From Takifugu bimaculatus (lineage: Eukaryota; Chordata; Actinopteri; Tetraodontiformes; Tetraodontidae), in assembly GCA_004026145.2 (NCBI GenBank), contig CP034992.1:13614782-13678781 (forward strand): a stretch of DNA of 64,000 nt, written 5' to 3'. The position numbers were made by a program, and so were the translations under genes. Within the stretch, counting starts at the first letter, position 1. Every line of letters begins with the position of its first letter. Shown piece after piece: positions 34,301 through 44,131 of the stretch. The notes beneath the pieces were generated by a model. The model was not told the origin of the DNA, ran no database searches, and worked only from the letters and a program-made list of their open reading frames with translations.

Positions 34301-34374
34301 GTTGAAGACATGAGCCTGACGCTCTCCTCTCTTCTCGTCCACAAAAAGCACTCCAAACGACTTCTTGGTTTTCA
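34301..34374. repeat. 74-bp segment shared with 50209-50282
   Basis: The two copies are in the same orientation and differ at four positions of 74. This copy lies just before the 5' break of the endogenous retrovirus. It may be a piece of an unrecognised repeat or of an LTR. On the minus strand it is open in both copies. Confidence 0.7.
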
Positions 34375-34383
34375 GCCACTCAA

Positions 34384-34950
34384 CAACCATGGCAGCCTGG
34401 CAGCCAAGAACTAAATGACAGACTTGACAGACTGTACAAGCGCATGCGAACTACTTTTAACAGACGAGCTGACTACAGCACCATTACGGCCACGAGACAA
34501 AAGACTGACGAAAGTTTTGAAGACTATAGTATGAGAATGAAAGATGTGTATGCGGAAGAACCAGAAGGTCCCTACCAACAGCAGTTAAAGCAAGTTATAC
34601 ATGGGGGATCAAAATCAGAGATAAAATCATGGGTAGAGAGACAGTTAGTTGATTTCGGAACCTGTCCCCTAAACCGCTATGAACAACATGCTATGCATGC
34701 TGAAAGACAATGCCAAAAAAGTAAGAACCAATTAACAGGCATGTTTTTCAATACCAACCCTCTCCCAAGCCGAGGCCGTGGACGTGGGCGAGGCCGAGGC
34801 GGAAGGGGAGGAGGAGGCAATTCCCGTGAGAATGATCAGTGTCATTATTGTAAAAATTATTGACACTGGGAACGTGATTGCAAAAAGAAACAACGTGACC
34901 AGAGATACAATAGAGGAGAGCAGCAAGGTTCTAATCCACCCCAAAAATGA
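34384..34950 (+). pseudogene. gag: ERV gag, C-terminal part
   Basis: Reads from an internal point (QELNDRLDRLYKRMRTTF) through a capsid C-terminal-like region to an Arg-Gly repeat tract (34770-34820) and one zinc knuckle, CHYCKNY-stop-HWERDC. That TGA at 34861-34863 sits inside the CX2CX4HX4C motif, so it is a disabling mutation. The frame then stays open to TGA at 34948, which I take as the genuine gag end. Matrix and the first part of capsid are missing. The Arg-Gly tract is a plausible nucleic-acid-binding segment. Confidence 0.82.
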
Positions 34951-34954
34951 CTAG
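34948..34954 (+). promoter_or_regulatory. Candidate gag-pro readthrough stop, TGA CTA G
   Basis: The stop is in frame with gag upstream and with protease downstream and is followed at once by CTAG. UGA CUA(G) is an established context for efficient translational readthrough in alphaviruses and some animal mRNAs. Use of readthrough here is inference. Confidence 0.55.
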
Positions 34955-35720
34955 AACCGGAAAAAGATGTCACAAAAATTAAAACAAATCAGGGCACAAA
35001 ATTTGACCAATTGGAAAAAGATGACTTCGAAGATGTTTTAGACTTAGAAACCATCTTCCTGTTTGCTGAAGGCAAACCAGAAATACAACTGACCGTGTTA
35101 GGCAATTCTTTAACATTCTTAGTAGACACGGGTGCAGGTAAATCAGTAATTAGAGATCCAATAGCCCTGAAGCCAACTTCTACACAGATTTTTTTGAGAT
35201 CAGCAAATGGTCTCGTAACCAAAGAAAGAATGTCAGTTCCTGTAGATGTTTGTGACCCTGTAAGTGGAATCACACTTAAAGCCCCTTTCGTGATCTCCAC
35301 CACATGTCCCGTTTATTCTATCTATTAGGAAGAGATCTTATCTCTCAGCTTCAGTTGATGATTCGCACCACAGCCGAAGGTCTGTAGATAGAATGGTTAA
35401 TCTGTGGGTAAGAGAAGGAGAGACGTGCAGTAAATTTTGGTCACTCGACATTCCCGAAAAGCAGCCCCCTCCATTCTCTGACCCAATTACTATGATATAT
35501 GGTAAAGCTCTGTCATACTTACAACCTGAAGCCCACCTCCACAATCAAGCTGACTTGCATGTAACCATGCACGTGGAGGGCACTGGTGGATTCTGTAAAT
35601 CAGACTCATACGGCACACCAAGCTATGCAGAGAAGTTTGCTAAACTTAAAGATCCACAAATGATTGTAATTATGCACCTATATGTGTGTGGTCAGACAGC
35701 TGTCTGCACAGCAGGAAGCC
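34951..35720 (+). pseudogene. pro: ERV protease and start of RT linker
   Basis: The retroviral aspartic protease is visible as FLVDTGAGKSVI (catalytic DTGA at about 35125), with the flap and C-terminal part running to PVYSIY and a frameshifted LLGRDLISQL block (about 35330), the usual protease end. A small insertion in the CTAT repeat near 35318 causes the frameshift and TAG. After a stop, the 35393-35720 frame holds the segment expected just before reverse transcriptase (SLDIPEKQPPPFSD, KFAKLKDPQMIV). The polymerase palm is absent. Confidence 0.8.
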
Positions 35721-35734
35721 TTTCCGTCAAAGCA

Positions 35735-35865
35735 GAATCAGAATCAGATTTATTTATTGCCATTGTTCATGTAGTACACAGTATTACACAAGCTAGAATT
35801 TGTCTCGGTGTGACGCTGCAACATTCAACATAGAGAAGACAACACTAGAATAAGATAAATAAAAT
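35735..35865 (+). repeat. Dispersed LINE/SINE tail-like repeat in ERV pol
   Basis: Contains AATCAGAATCAGATTTATT, GCCATTGTTCATGTAGTAC, ACAGTATTACACAAG and TTTGTCTCGGTGTG, a block I know as a common dispersed repeat in fish. It interrupts ERV pol where the reverse transcriptase should be and leads into TA-rich microsatellites. Confidence 0.6.
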
Positions 35866-35988
35866 AAGACATATATATATATATATATAAATAGTAAGTA
35901 AGTATAGTAAGTAACCTATATATATATATATATATATATAGTATGTTCTTAGTAGTAAGTAGTAATAGTAAGTAAGTATAGTAAGTAA

Positions 35989-36050
<62 letters not shown>

Positions 36051-36051
36051 T

Positions 36052-36085
<34 letters not shown>
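35866..36085. repeat. TA microsatellites with duplicated unit and hairpin
   Basis: Four TA runs are separated by AGTAAG-rich spacers. The spacer AGTAAGTATAGTAAGTAACC occurs at about 35895-35915 and again at 35971-35990. GTAACC (35985-35990) and GGTTAC (36049-36054) face each other across a TA run of about 58 bases, so the whole stretch is self-complementary. Confidence 0.9.
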
Positions 36086-36089
<4 letters not shown>

Positions 36090-36109
36090 TAAGGAATAGC
36101 AGCAGCGCT

Positions 36110-36480
36110 ATTCAAAGTGTCAGGTTCTGTACCACATGTTTCTATTGCTAAACCACTTAAGAAAAGATGGCAAGACTTGGGATGTGACGTAAAATAGCTG
36201 TATGTAAGCACTGAACATACTAACGACACAGACGCAGTCTCACAAGGCAATGCCTTTGCTGACAAAGCCGCAAAGGCTGCAGCAAACAACAACACACTTC
36301 TTGATAATGAGGAATCATTTACCCTAGAACCTGCAGATAATGATATTCTAAAAGAAATGCAACAAAGTGCTCCAGAAAAAGAAAAGGCCATGTGGAATAA
36401 GCGAGGAGCCAAACTGGATGACAAAGGACTGTTAACCATAGGAAACAAGCCAATCCTTCCCCGGAATATGCATAAATGGG
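36110..36480 (+). pseudogene. pol: ERV RNase H C-terminal part
   Basis: Shows STEHTNDTDAVSQGNAFADK followed by AAKAA, the end of a retroviral RNase H including the N(A/D)xxDxxAK-type motif, then a linker (FTLEPADNDILKEMQQSAPE) and the start of integrase. Stop codons precede it, for example in the segment after 36190. Upstream RNase H and reverse transcriptase are missing. Confidence 0.7.
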
Positions 36481-37502
36481 CAGCATTAGTGAGCCATGGG
36501 CCATGCCATGTCTCAACAGGAGGGATGGTACAGATGGTTAATGAACATTATTACACTATAGGATCCCACACATATTAAAAAAAAAAAAAAAATTGTTCAC
36601 AATGTGCTGTTTGTGTAAAACACAGCCCACAGGGAGCCCTTAAGGCCCCTGCAGGCACTACACGATTGCCAAATCACCCATTTCACACAGTTTTCCTAGA
36701 TTTTATTCAGCTAACACCATGTGAAGGTAAACAATATTGTCTAGTAGTGTTAGATGGATTTACTAGATGGGTAGAAATTTTCCCCACAGCAAAAGCAGAT
36801 GCACTGACAGTGGCAAAAGTCCTATGTAGAGAGATAATTCCCAGGTTTGGCATTCCGAAGGTCATCTGGAGTGACAATGGAAGCCATTTTGTAAATGAGA
36901 TAGTGAAAACTGTCGGAGTAACTTTGGACATTGATTTGAAGAATCACTGCGCATACCACCCTCAGAGTGCAGGATTAGTTGAAAGAGTCAAAGGTACTAT
37001 TAAGAACAGACTAAAGAAGTGTATGGACGAGACCGGAAAGAACTGGATGTTTTGTCTCGACCTGGTGAAATTATGGATGCACCTAACACCACACAAGAAA
37101 ACAGGCATCACACCTTTTGAAGCATTATATGGGCGGCCTTATTGCCTACCATACTTTGCAACAACAAATGAGCTAGAACATGTTGAGGAAACAATAGCAG
37201 ATTATCTAAAAAAGGTGTTACTCAATCGATGTGTGAACACTGTAAATGTTCTGCCTAGTCCTGTGTCTTCCACAGATTCCACCCCCCAGGAACCCATTCA
37301 ACCAGGCGACTACGTGTGGGTGAAGAAGTTTGTGCAAAAGAGGTGGAACACGCCTAGATGGGAAGATCCTTATCAAGTACAGCTGACCACAAAGACTGCA
37401 ATCCGAGTGGACGGGAAACTGTCGTGGATACACCTTTCCCATTGTAAGAAACAGAAAATTCTTCCAGGTGAAGGCGAGGGAGCAGTGGCGGACTCTCCGT
37501 AA
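36480..37502 (+). pseudogene. pol: ERV integrase
   Basis: The N-terminal zinc domain shows histidines in SHGPCHVSTGG and MVNEHYY and the pair CSQCAVC. An in-frame TAA at 36576 followed by a 16-base A run splits it from the core. The core (36640-37230) holds the three acidic residues in FLDFIQL, IWSDNGSHF and GLVERVKG. The C-terminal domain ends with GDYVWVKKF and WIHLSHCKKQK, a gammaretrovirus-like signature. Integrase joins proviral DNA to host DNA. Apart from the TAA, this is the best-preserved pol domain of the element. Confidence 0.88.
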
Positions 37503-37574
37503 ACGGCTGACGGCCTGTATAGGTCCAGCAACGGCTGAACCCCGTCGGAACCTGTGAAGAAGAGCTAAAAGGAA

Positions 37575-38567
37575 ATGAAGTTGTTCTTCCTAATTGTGGT
37601 GAGTGCTGTGACGGCAGGACTCGTGAGTTTCGGCCTTTGGAACTTCCGACAGGAGGGAGGTAATCAGGGACAGAATAATACTCTGAGACAGGATGAGAGC
37701 TACGCGCGCGCTAAACACACCGTAGTTAGCCACTTAAGACATTTATGGTTAGAACAAAATCCAGAGTCCTCACACACTTACAGTTTGAATACATGGTGGC
37801 GCTATGCTAATTTCACAGCTCGGACACGGAATCGTTCTAGTTGTTATGTTTGTTCTATGCTACCAGTTTCTGTGCATACACCGCGAATAACTGCTGAACC
37901 AATGACAGGGAGTGTAGGACAGTGCTTTGTCCATATTGGGCTAAGCCGTGACACGAACTTCACACTCAAGCTGTTGGATGGAACGTGGTTCGCTCGCAGC
38001 AACTGCACCCAAGAGCCACTACGGACAATGACAGAGAAAGCCAATAGATTCAGATTCCCTGTGCTAGGTGCGATAAATCACACATACTGTTATGCACGAA
38101 GTAGTGGTAGAGATTTGGGGTCATTACACAAGGATGTCTGTAAAGTTGTTTATACGTCATGCACACTGGGAGTCAGTCGAGATGTGAAGCTAAACTTTAC
38201 AACTGGTCGGTATTATCGGAAAACGTGTCTACAGCAAAATAAAAGTTCCGAACAGTGCGAACAGGAGTGTATTGATGACCCCCAGTACTTATGTGGTTAC
38301 TTTACCTTAAATGAATCAACACAGATGTGTCCAGAAGGTTATAACTGTACATGTAACTATCCCGCTTTCGCACCAGGAGACAAAGGCACACAATTAGTTG
38401 ATAAGGGATGGTGGTTATGTGGACACAATGCGTATGCACACCTACCAGCAAACTGGTCAGGAGTGTGTGCTCCAGTACATCTCAATGATCACACAGTCAT
38501 AATTTATGCTGCTAATGCTAGATCTGCACCACAGTTGCGCCCCAGGGAGGAGTTTGTGCAATGGTAG
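37575..38567 (+). pseudogene. env: ERV env surface subunit
   Basis: Begins 72 bp after the integrase stop with a hydrophobic leader (FFLIVVSAVTAGLVSFG) that fits a signal peptide or anchor. The body is rich in cysteines and N-glycosylation sequons (NFT, NRS, NCT, NHT, NKS, NES, NCT, NWS), typical of a retroviral surface glycoprotein. It ends at TAG 38565 soon after PREEFVQW. The expected subunit junction and fusion region do not follow; the transmembrane part continues in another frame, pointing to a deletion. Receptor specificity cannot be told from the sequence. Confidence 0.8.
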
Positions 38568-38953
38568 GAGATTACTGTTGTATGTTCATCCCAGAGAATG
38601 ATGCGGATGGTCATTTGATAGATAGCGCATTGAAAAATTTAACTAAACTACAGAAAGCTATGATTGATGATGGTAGTCCTCCACCAGACTGGCTTACAGA
38701 AATGTTGTCAAGGTGGAGGGAACTGTTGTTCAAGATAGGAATGATAGGGATAGAGCTGCTAGTATTAGCCATACTAGCTTGTTGTGTAGTACCTCTTGTT
38801 CGGGGTTGCATTGGCCGGCTCGTGGGATCAGCTGTTACTAGTACTTTGCTGCAGGTGGAAGAAGGATTTCTACTGGACGACGATGAAGAGGAATCAGAAG
38901 AAGAATGGACAAATATGACACAAGATGTAAATGAAATGTTTAAGATGTCTTAA
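38561..38953 (+). pseudogene. env: ERV env transmembrane subunit, C-terminal part
   Basis: Starts abruptly at a CC-F motif (GDYCCMF), the end of the disulfide region of gamma-type transmembrane subunits, so the fusion peptide and first helical repeat are missing. A hydrophobic membrane span follows (GIELLVLAILACCVVPLV, about codons 67-84), then a cytoplasmic tail with an acidic run (DDDEEESEEE). Its frame differs from that of the surface part. Confidence 0.8.
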
Positions 38954-39089
38954 GCTGAGTGTAAGAATTCTGAATGTAAGAAATGTGTTTCTAGGAAAAT
39001 GATGTAATGTATTGAAATTTCATGAAAATGAAAAGATGTAATACTGACGATGAGAATCTAGACGCATTTAACGATAAACAGGAGGGAAA

Positions 39090-39473
39090 TGTGAGAAGAA
39101 TTATTGTTGTTATTACTATTATCGTTTAAATGCTTGGATAAGTAGATTTAGAGTGTTTAAGGAAGTTTAAGAAAAGGAATGTATGAGTATTTGAATCAAG
39201 TATTGGAGCTGTTGTGTACCCAGCACCTGGAGATACCATGTTCAAGGACACGAGGAAGTCGTGAAGATAGGAAGAGAAGGAATCGTGAGGTCAGGTTGAC
39301 ATGAATCTTGTGTGCACCAAATAAAAGAGGTGAGCGAGTAGCAGACGAACGGAGTTGACAGAGGAAGCTTGAACTGCTGCTCAGCTCTCCCTTGCAAGGA
39401 ACTCCTGTTGTTTGCGTGGTTGATCTGAGTCTGGTGAACGAACAGCGCGGGTGACCAAAACATCACCCTCACA
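39090..39473 (+). mobile_element. ERV 3' LTR
   Basis: A polypurine tract (CAGGAGGGAAA, 39079-39089) is followed by TGTGAGAAGAATT, the LTR start. AATAAAAG lies at about 39320. The end is taken at CTCACA (39473). The next sequence leads directly into the 3' end of the BEL/Pao element in the opposite orientation. No 5' LTR survives for comparison. Confidence 0.65.
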
Positions 39474-39508
39474 CTCACTATTCAAGATGAGCTATTCATA
39501 ACAGTCCA

Positions 39509-40640
39509 TCAGTTATCCTCTGATTCTTGCAGAAGACATAGCTTTGTGATAGGACAACAAGGCTCGTTGGTCTTGGTCTTCACTTTAACCTCATGAACCA
39601 GTCCATGTCTATCAGGAAAAGTCTCCACAATTCTTCCAAGTTGCCAGGAATTCCTGGGTGATGTATCATCCACGATCAGCACCACATCACCAACACAGAA
39701 GTTTCCTCCGGGTGAAGACCATCGCTGACATTCTTGGAGCTGTGTGAGATACTCTTTGCACCAGTGTTTCCAGAAGGCATCCGCAAGGAATTGAACCTGT
39801 TTCCATCTGCGATTGGCGTACTGGTCCTCTTTGTGAAATACTCCTGGTGGTAACTCGGACTTGACCCTGAGCAACAACAAGTAGTTGGGTGTGAGGGCTT
39901 CTAAGTCGTTGAGGTCAGATGATGTATTTGTGATGGGCCTGCTGTTTATGACCGCTTCAGCCTCACAAAGCAGAGTATGGAGACCCTCTTCGTCCAGCTG
40001 TTGCTCCTTGACTGTGATGTTCAGAATTTTTTCTCACTGAACGGATTAATCGTTCCCAGCTGCCTCCGTGGTGAGAACCTGCTGGCGGGTTGAAATTCCA
40101 CTGAACACCTCTTTGTTGCAAGTGTTTCTCAATCTTGTTAAAGTTCCATTCCTTGATCGATTTCCTCATCTCACTGTCAGCTGATCGAAAGTTGGTGTTG
40201 TTACCCGAATACATTTCTTTGACTTGTCCTCTTCTGGCAACAGGCATTGGTGTCAAGAGAAGATGCGACCTCCAGATGCACTGCTCGAATGGCAAGACAC
40301 GTGAAGATAACGCCATATCTCTTTACTTGCACTCTTCCTCTTTTCACTAAGAATGGACCAAAGTAATCAACGCCGACTCTTTGTAAAAAGAGGATCATCT
40401 GGCAGGACCTTGCATGTAGGTAGGTCTGCCATGAGCTGCTTGCCTGCAGCTCCATGTTGTCTTTTACAGATGACACACCTGAACAGGAACCTTCTGATAG
40501 CTCCATTGGCTCAGGTGATCCAGAATTGTTGACATAGCTGAGCCAACATGTGATTCCTTCCAGCGTGAGCTGTGATGTCATGAATGTGTCTCAACACGAG
40601 CTTTGTGATGTGTAAATCCTTGGGCAAGATGGCTTGCTGC
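39509..40640 (-). pseudogene. BEL/Pao integrase and DUF5641 domain
   Basis: On the minus strand: a zinc-domain region (HAGRN and ICKRQ type blocks in broken frames), VGVDYFGPFLVKRGR (first catalytic aspartate), CLAIRAVHLEVASSLDT, RRGQVKEMYSGNNTNF, and GSHHGGSWERLIRSVRK (catalytic glutamate). The middle catalytic aspartate, usually in SDNGTNF, reads SGNNTNF, so the active site is broken. The C-terminus (LNDLEALTPN, RRWKQVQFLADAFW, WQLGRIVETFPDRHGLV) is the DUF5641 domain, ending at 39509. There are several frameshifts. Confidence 0.87.
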
Positions 40641-41118
40641 TTGGCGTCATCGGGCATTGCGGCACAACTCAACCTTCCGCCCACTCTCATAACTCCATCT
40701 TGTAGTACTGGATTTAACTTAAAGAGTGAGCTACTTTTCTTTACTCTCTGATGTTGTTTTTTTTTAGCATAGCCAAATCTTCCTTGAAACCTTGTTTCTG
40801 CGACTACTTCAAAATCTCTGTTTCTGCTTCAGTCAAGTCGTCACATGTCAGACGTATCCTTTGACGGCCTTCTTGAACTCTGTTATCCTGCTGTCTCCAT
40901 CTACTGCTCACAGTTCCTTTCTCTTTTCCTTCAGCTCTTTCAGCAAATCCTTAAGCTTCAGAAGCCAGCCTATAGCACGTTTCAAAGCTGTCCAAGAAGA
41001 GTAGTGGTTCATCCACTGATCCATTGAATCCTCAAGCTCTTGTGTCTGGATGACATGCACTTGAGCAACTTTTTTGACCTCTGGATCGTCGATATTCAGC
41101 ATGCCAGGATCTGGATTC

Positions 41119-42472
41119 TTAGGCCACTGGTCTGAGCAGGAAACTTGGTTCCAAGAGCCAACTCTGATTTTTCAAAAATGCTTCCACAGTCTGTCCTCTT
41201 GAGACAACATCAGCGGGATTAAGAATGGTGTTGATGTATCTCCACTGAGATGTCTGAGAGTAATCCAGGATTGTTGTAACCCTGTTTGCGGTGAATGTCT
41301 TGAATCTAGTGCTCTCACTGTTCAAGTACTTTAGCACGGTTGTGCTATTAGTCCAAAAGATTGACTCATGAAGCTCCAACTGCAGCTCTTTCCTCAGAAG
41401 CTTGTCCATCTTTACTGCAACTGTGGCTGCAGTCAATTCCATCCTGGGGATAGTCAGAGACTTCAAGGGAGCAACCCTTGTCTTTGCCAGGACCAAAGTT
41501 GATTGAGCTTTACTAGTTGAATATCACAGCAGTAGGTAGCTTGTGGTTCCGTAGGCATCTTCACTCACGTCAGCAAAGTGATGAAGCTGTGCAAGGACTG
41601 GAGCACAAAACTGCTTTGACTTGACACATCTGTCGACTCCAAACTTCTCAAACTGTGGCAAATTTGAGATCCACTTACTCCAGCTCTTGACCACAGTCTC
41701 TGGCAGGTTTTCATCCCAGCTATAATTCTGCCAACATAAATCCAGCAGGATTCTTTTAGCGGGCAATATCACTGGAGCGAGGAAGCCCAGCAGGTCAAAA
41801 ATCGAACTGACCAGAGAAAGCAGGCCTCTCCTAGTGTGTGGTTGATCTTTGAGGTTGAACCTGAACTGATCTGATTCGGCACACCACTGGATACCCAATG
41901 CTCTCTCCATGGGCAGGCTGTCCTCATCCAAATCCAAATCTTGAAACCCTTGAGCTCTTTCGTCTTCTGGAATAGAGTTCAGCAACTTCCTGCTGTTGCA
42001 TGGCCACTTTGTCAGCCTGAATCCTCCCTTTGCCAACAAGCTCAACTCTGCACACAGAGTGATGGCTGTATCTTCATCCAGAGCCAACTTAAGACAGTCG
42101 TCTACATAGAAATTATTCCTTATTGTTTGAGCCATCTCAGGGCCAAACTACTCTGCGAAGTCTGTTGCGCACTTCTGAAGCGCAAAGTTGGCAACACTAG
42201 GTGACGATGTGGCGCCGAAGATATGTACCTTCATCTTGTGTTCAATGAGATCCTGCTCATAGTTGCAATCAGGCCACCACAAAAATCTGAGGAGATCAGT
42301 GTCTTCATTTCTCACTCTGACTTGGTGGAACATGGCCTCCACGTCTGCCATTACCGCCACAACCTCCTGGCGGAATCTCATGAGGACCCCCACCAGTGAA
42401 CTTGTGAGGTCCAGACCCTGCAGGAGCTGTTGGTTCAATGATATTCCTTGGAAGCTTGCTCCACAGTCAAAC
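41119..42472 (-). pseudogene. BEL/Pao reverse transcriptase and RNase H
   Basis: Minus strand from 42472: SFQGISLNQQLLQGLDLTSS, VMADVEAMFHQVRV (motif A), LRFLWWPDCN, HIFGATSSPSVANFALQ, a stop near 42146, then NNFYVDDCLK (catalytic YVDD), FRLTKWPCNSR, ERALGIQWCAESDQ and RRGLLSLVSSIFDLLGFLAP. RNase H follows after a stop at 41524: VLAKTRVAPLKSLTIPRMEL, FWTNSTTVLKYLNS and YINTILNPADVVSRG. The 5' part of the domain is on the other side of the LTR insertion. Confidence 0.9.
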
Positions 42473-43049
42473 TGTTAGATCCATTATATTAAAGTTATCT
42501 CTTATTTGCTTTTACCTTGTTATATTCTTTATTCTTGTTATATTGTTTCTCATTACTTAATGTTTCTTATTATTTGCTAATGCTTAATGTTCATGTTGCT
42601 TGATATGTCAACTCGAACTTCTCTGGTCAAGGGCGACAGAAATGCAGCTGCTGTGGGGAAGTGACATTGACTGGAGATAGAGCTGCAGGGCATGACGCAG
42701 GAGGTGTTCTTTTAATCTGTCTGATATGGAAGAATGTGCTGTTTGCGAGCTAAGATAATCAAATCAGTGAAGACCTACGTATAATCTCACCATTATGATT
42801 TGCAGTCTTTTGCTTTGCTTGGGACCTGTTATCTTGTGTTTCCCCCCTCCCTTTAGGCACATTTGAATTCTGTGTAACTAGGGACCTCCTAATTTCAATA
42901 AAAGAAGGATGGCGGAAGTTGTGCGTCAGAACGTGTTGGAGATCTGTAACTGAGCACATCTCCCCGTTCTCCTTGCTGCAAGTAAAATTCAAAACTGTTG
43001 TCTTTGCCTCATTTGTTTTTCTCGTATTTCAGGTCATTTGGACCTAACA
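42473..43049 (+). mobile_element. Solo LTR with 5-bp TSD inside BEL pol
   Basis: TGTTAGATCC at the left and GGACCTAACA at the right give TGTTAG...CTAACA ends 577 bp apart, flanked by a perfect CAAAC repeat (42468-42472 and 43050-43054). AATAAAAG at about 42896 places the transcript on the plus strand. The ends and 5-bp duplication fit a retrovirus-like LTR. No other copy of this family is in the window. Confidence 0.93.
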
Positions 43050-43054
43050 CAAAC

Positions 43055-44013
43055 AATACACGCAACTTCTGCTTAGTTGGATGTCTGACTCCATGGTGAG
43101 GCAGATACCACTTTCGCCCTTCAGCAGGTTCAGGCTCATCACCATCAAGCTTCACGGTGTATCCTTTCTTGAGCAGGTTATCCATGAAAGCCACGTAATC
43201 TCCATAAAACTTGCTGTCTCTGGAGAACCTCTTCCGTGAGTTCAAAGCACGTTGTTCTGCAACTGCTCTGTTGTTCGGCTTACACAAACTTTTCTTTTTC
43301 ACTGGAAGGCAAACACTGTAATGACCGTCTTCAAGTACAGCAGACTGAGACACCATGTTGATAAACTGATGATCATCCTTAGACATCTTGATGCCTTCCT
43401 CTTGTCCAGTGTCAGGAAAGTCCTACTTGAATTGTAGCTGCCAGACATCTTCTAGCTTAGCCACTGAGATTCTGTTTGCAGTGATTCCTGTCAGTGTGTT
43501 GGCCTCCACTGTGTCACTTCCACCTCTGAGGGGTCCGTTCACTGTCCAGCCTAATATTGTCCTCACGGCATATGGTCCATTATCCACGCTGTTCACCACT
43601 TGCAGCGGCTCCATAGCCTTGGGAACGTTTGCTCCAATGAGCAGTCCGACTTCTGCTTGCATAGTGGGGATTTTTACCTCCTTAAGGTGGGGCCAACTGT
43701 CAATATCCTCTTGAAGGGGAATATTGTCCTTAGTTATGGTAATGCACTTCTGTGAATACACCTCTGAAAGCTCAACAAAATGGTTGCTGTCCAAACTGCT
43801 GATCTCCAACTCAGCCACAATGCGTGTGTTCACTACTAATTCATTCCCCATAGTTCGCAGTGAGATTCTCACATTGCGTCCGTTCATGTTCAGTTGGTTT
43901 ATCAGCGACTCTGTAGCAAAAGTAGCTGAGCTACCAGGATCCAAAAATGCATAGGTTGTCACTGTCTTGGTTCCTTTTTGCGCCTTGACACACACACGCA
44001 GGAAAGAGCACAA
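43055..44013 (-). pseudogene. BEL/Pao protease and start of RT
   Basis: The 44013-43423 frame holds the DUF1758-type aspartic protease: TTYAFLDPGSSATFATESLI (DPGS in place of the usual D(S/T)G), then EVGLLIGANVPKAMEP, TILGWTVNGPLRG. A stop separates it from 43386-43055, which reads LEDGHYSVCLPVKKK, the RALNSRKRFSRD block and YLPHHGVRHPTKQKLRVLF, the start of the reverse transcriptase. The LTR insertion cuts the domain after KLRVLF. Confidence 0.87.
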
Positions 44014-44131
44014 TCTTGGCGTGTTACAGATTGCTGATCACAACTGTCTCTTCTTGTTTCTTCTCTTGGATCTTTGTTGGTAATGTGCAACAGTGTGGAT
44101 GCGGTCTGGAGCATTCTTCACATTGAAGCAT

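Larger units (their letters stand above)
34384..39473 (+). mobile_element. Endogenous retrovirus, 5'-truncated, with 3' LTR
   Basis: Order: gag C-terminal part, protease, a remnant of the protease-RT region, RNase H end, integrase, env surface and transmembrane parts, polypurine tract and 3' LTR. The integrase C-terminal WIHLSHCK and same-frame gag-pro organisation resemble gamma/epsilon-type retroviruses and their fish relatives. The 5' LTR and gag N-terminus are absent, most reverse transcriptase is deleted, and an unrelated repeat with TA microsatellites sits in pol (35735-36085). Stops and a missing env segment make it non-functional. Confidence 0.88.

Noticed and set aside
35393..35833. 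146-residue frame taken as one protein
   Set aside because: Only the first part belongs to ERV pol. The C-terminal part (SVKAESESD onward) is translation of a dispersed repeat inserted in it.
36584..39473. Intact ERV env or integrase gene candidate for domestication
   Set aside because: Integrase has an in-frame TAA and A-run, and env lacks its subunit junction and changes frame. Nothing suggests preserved function.
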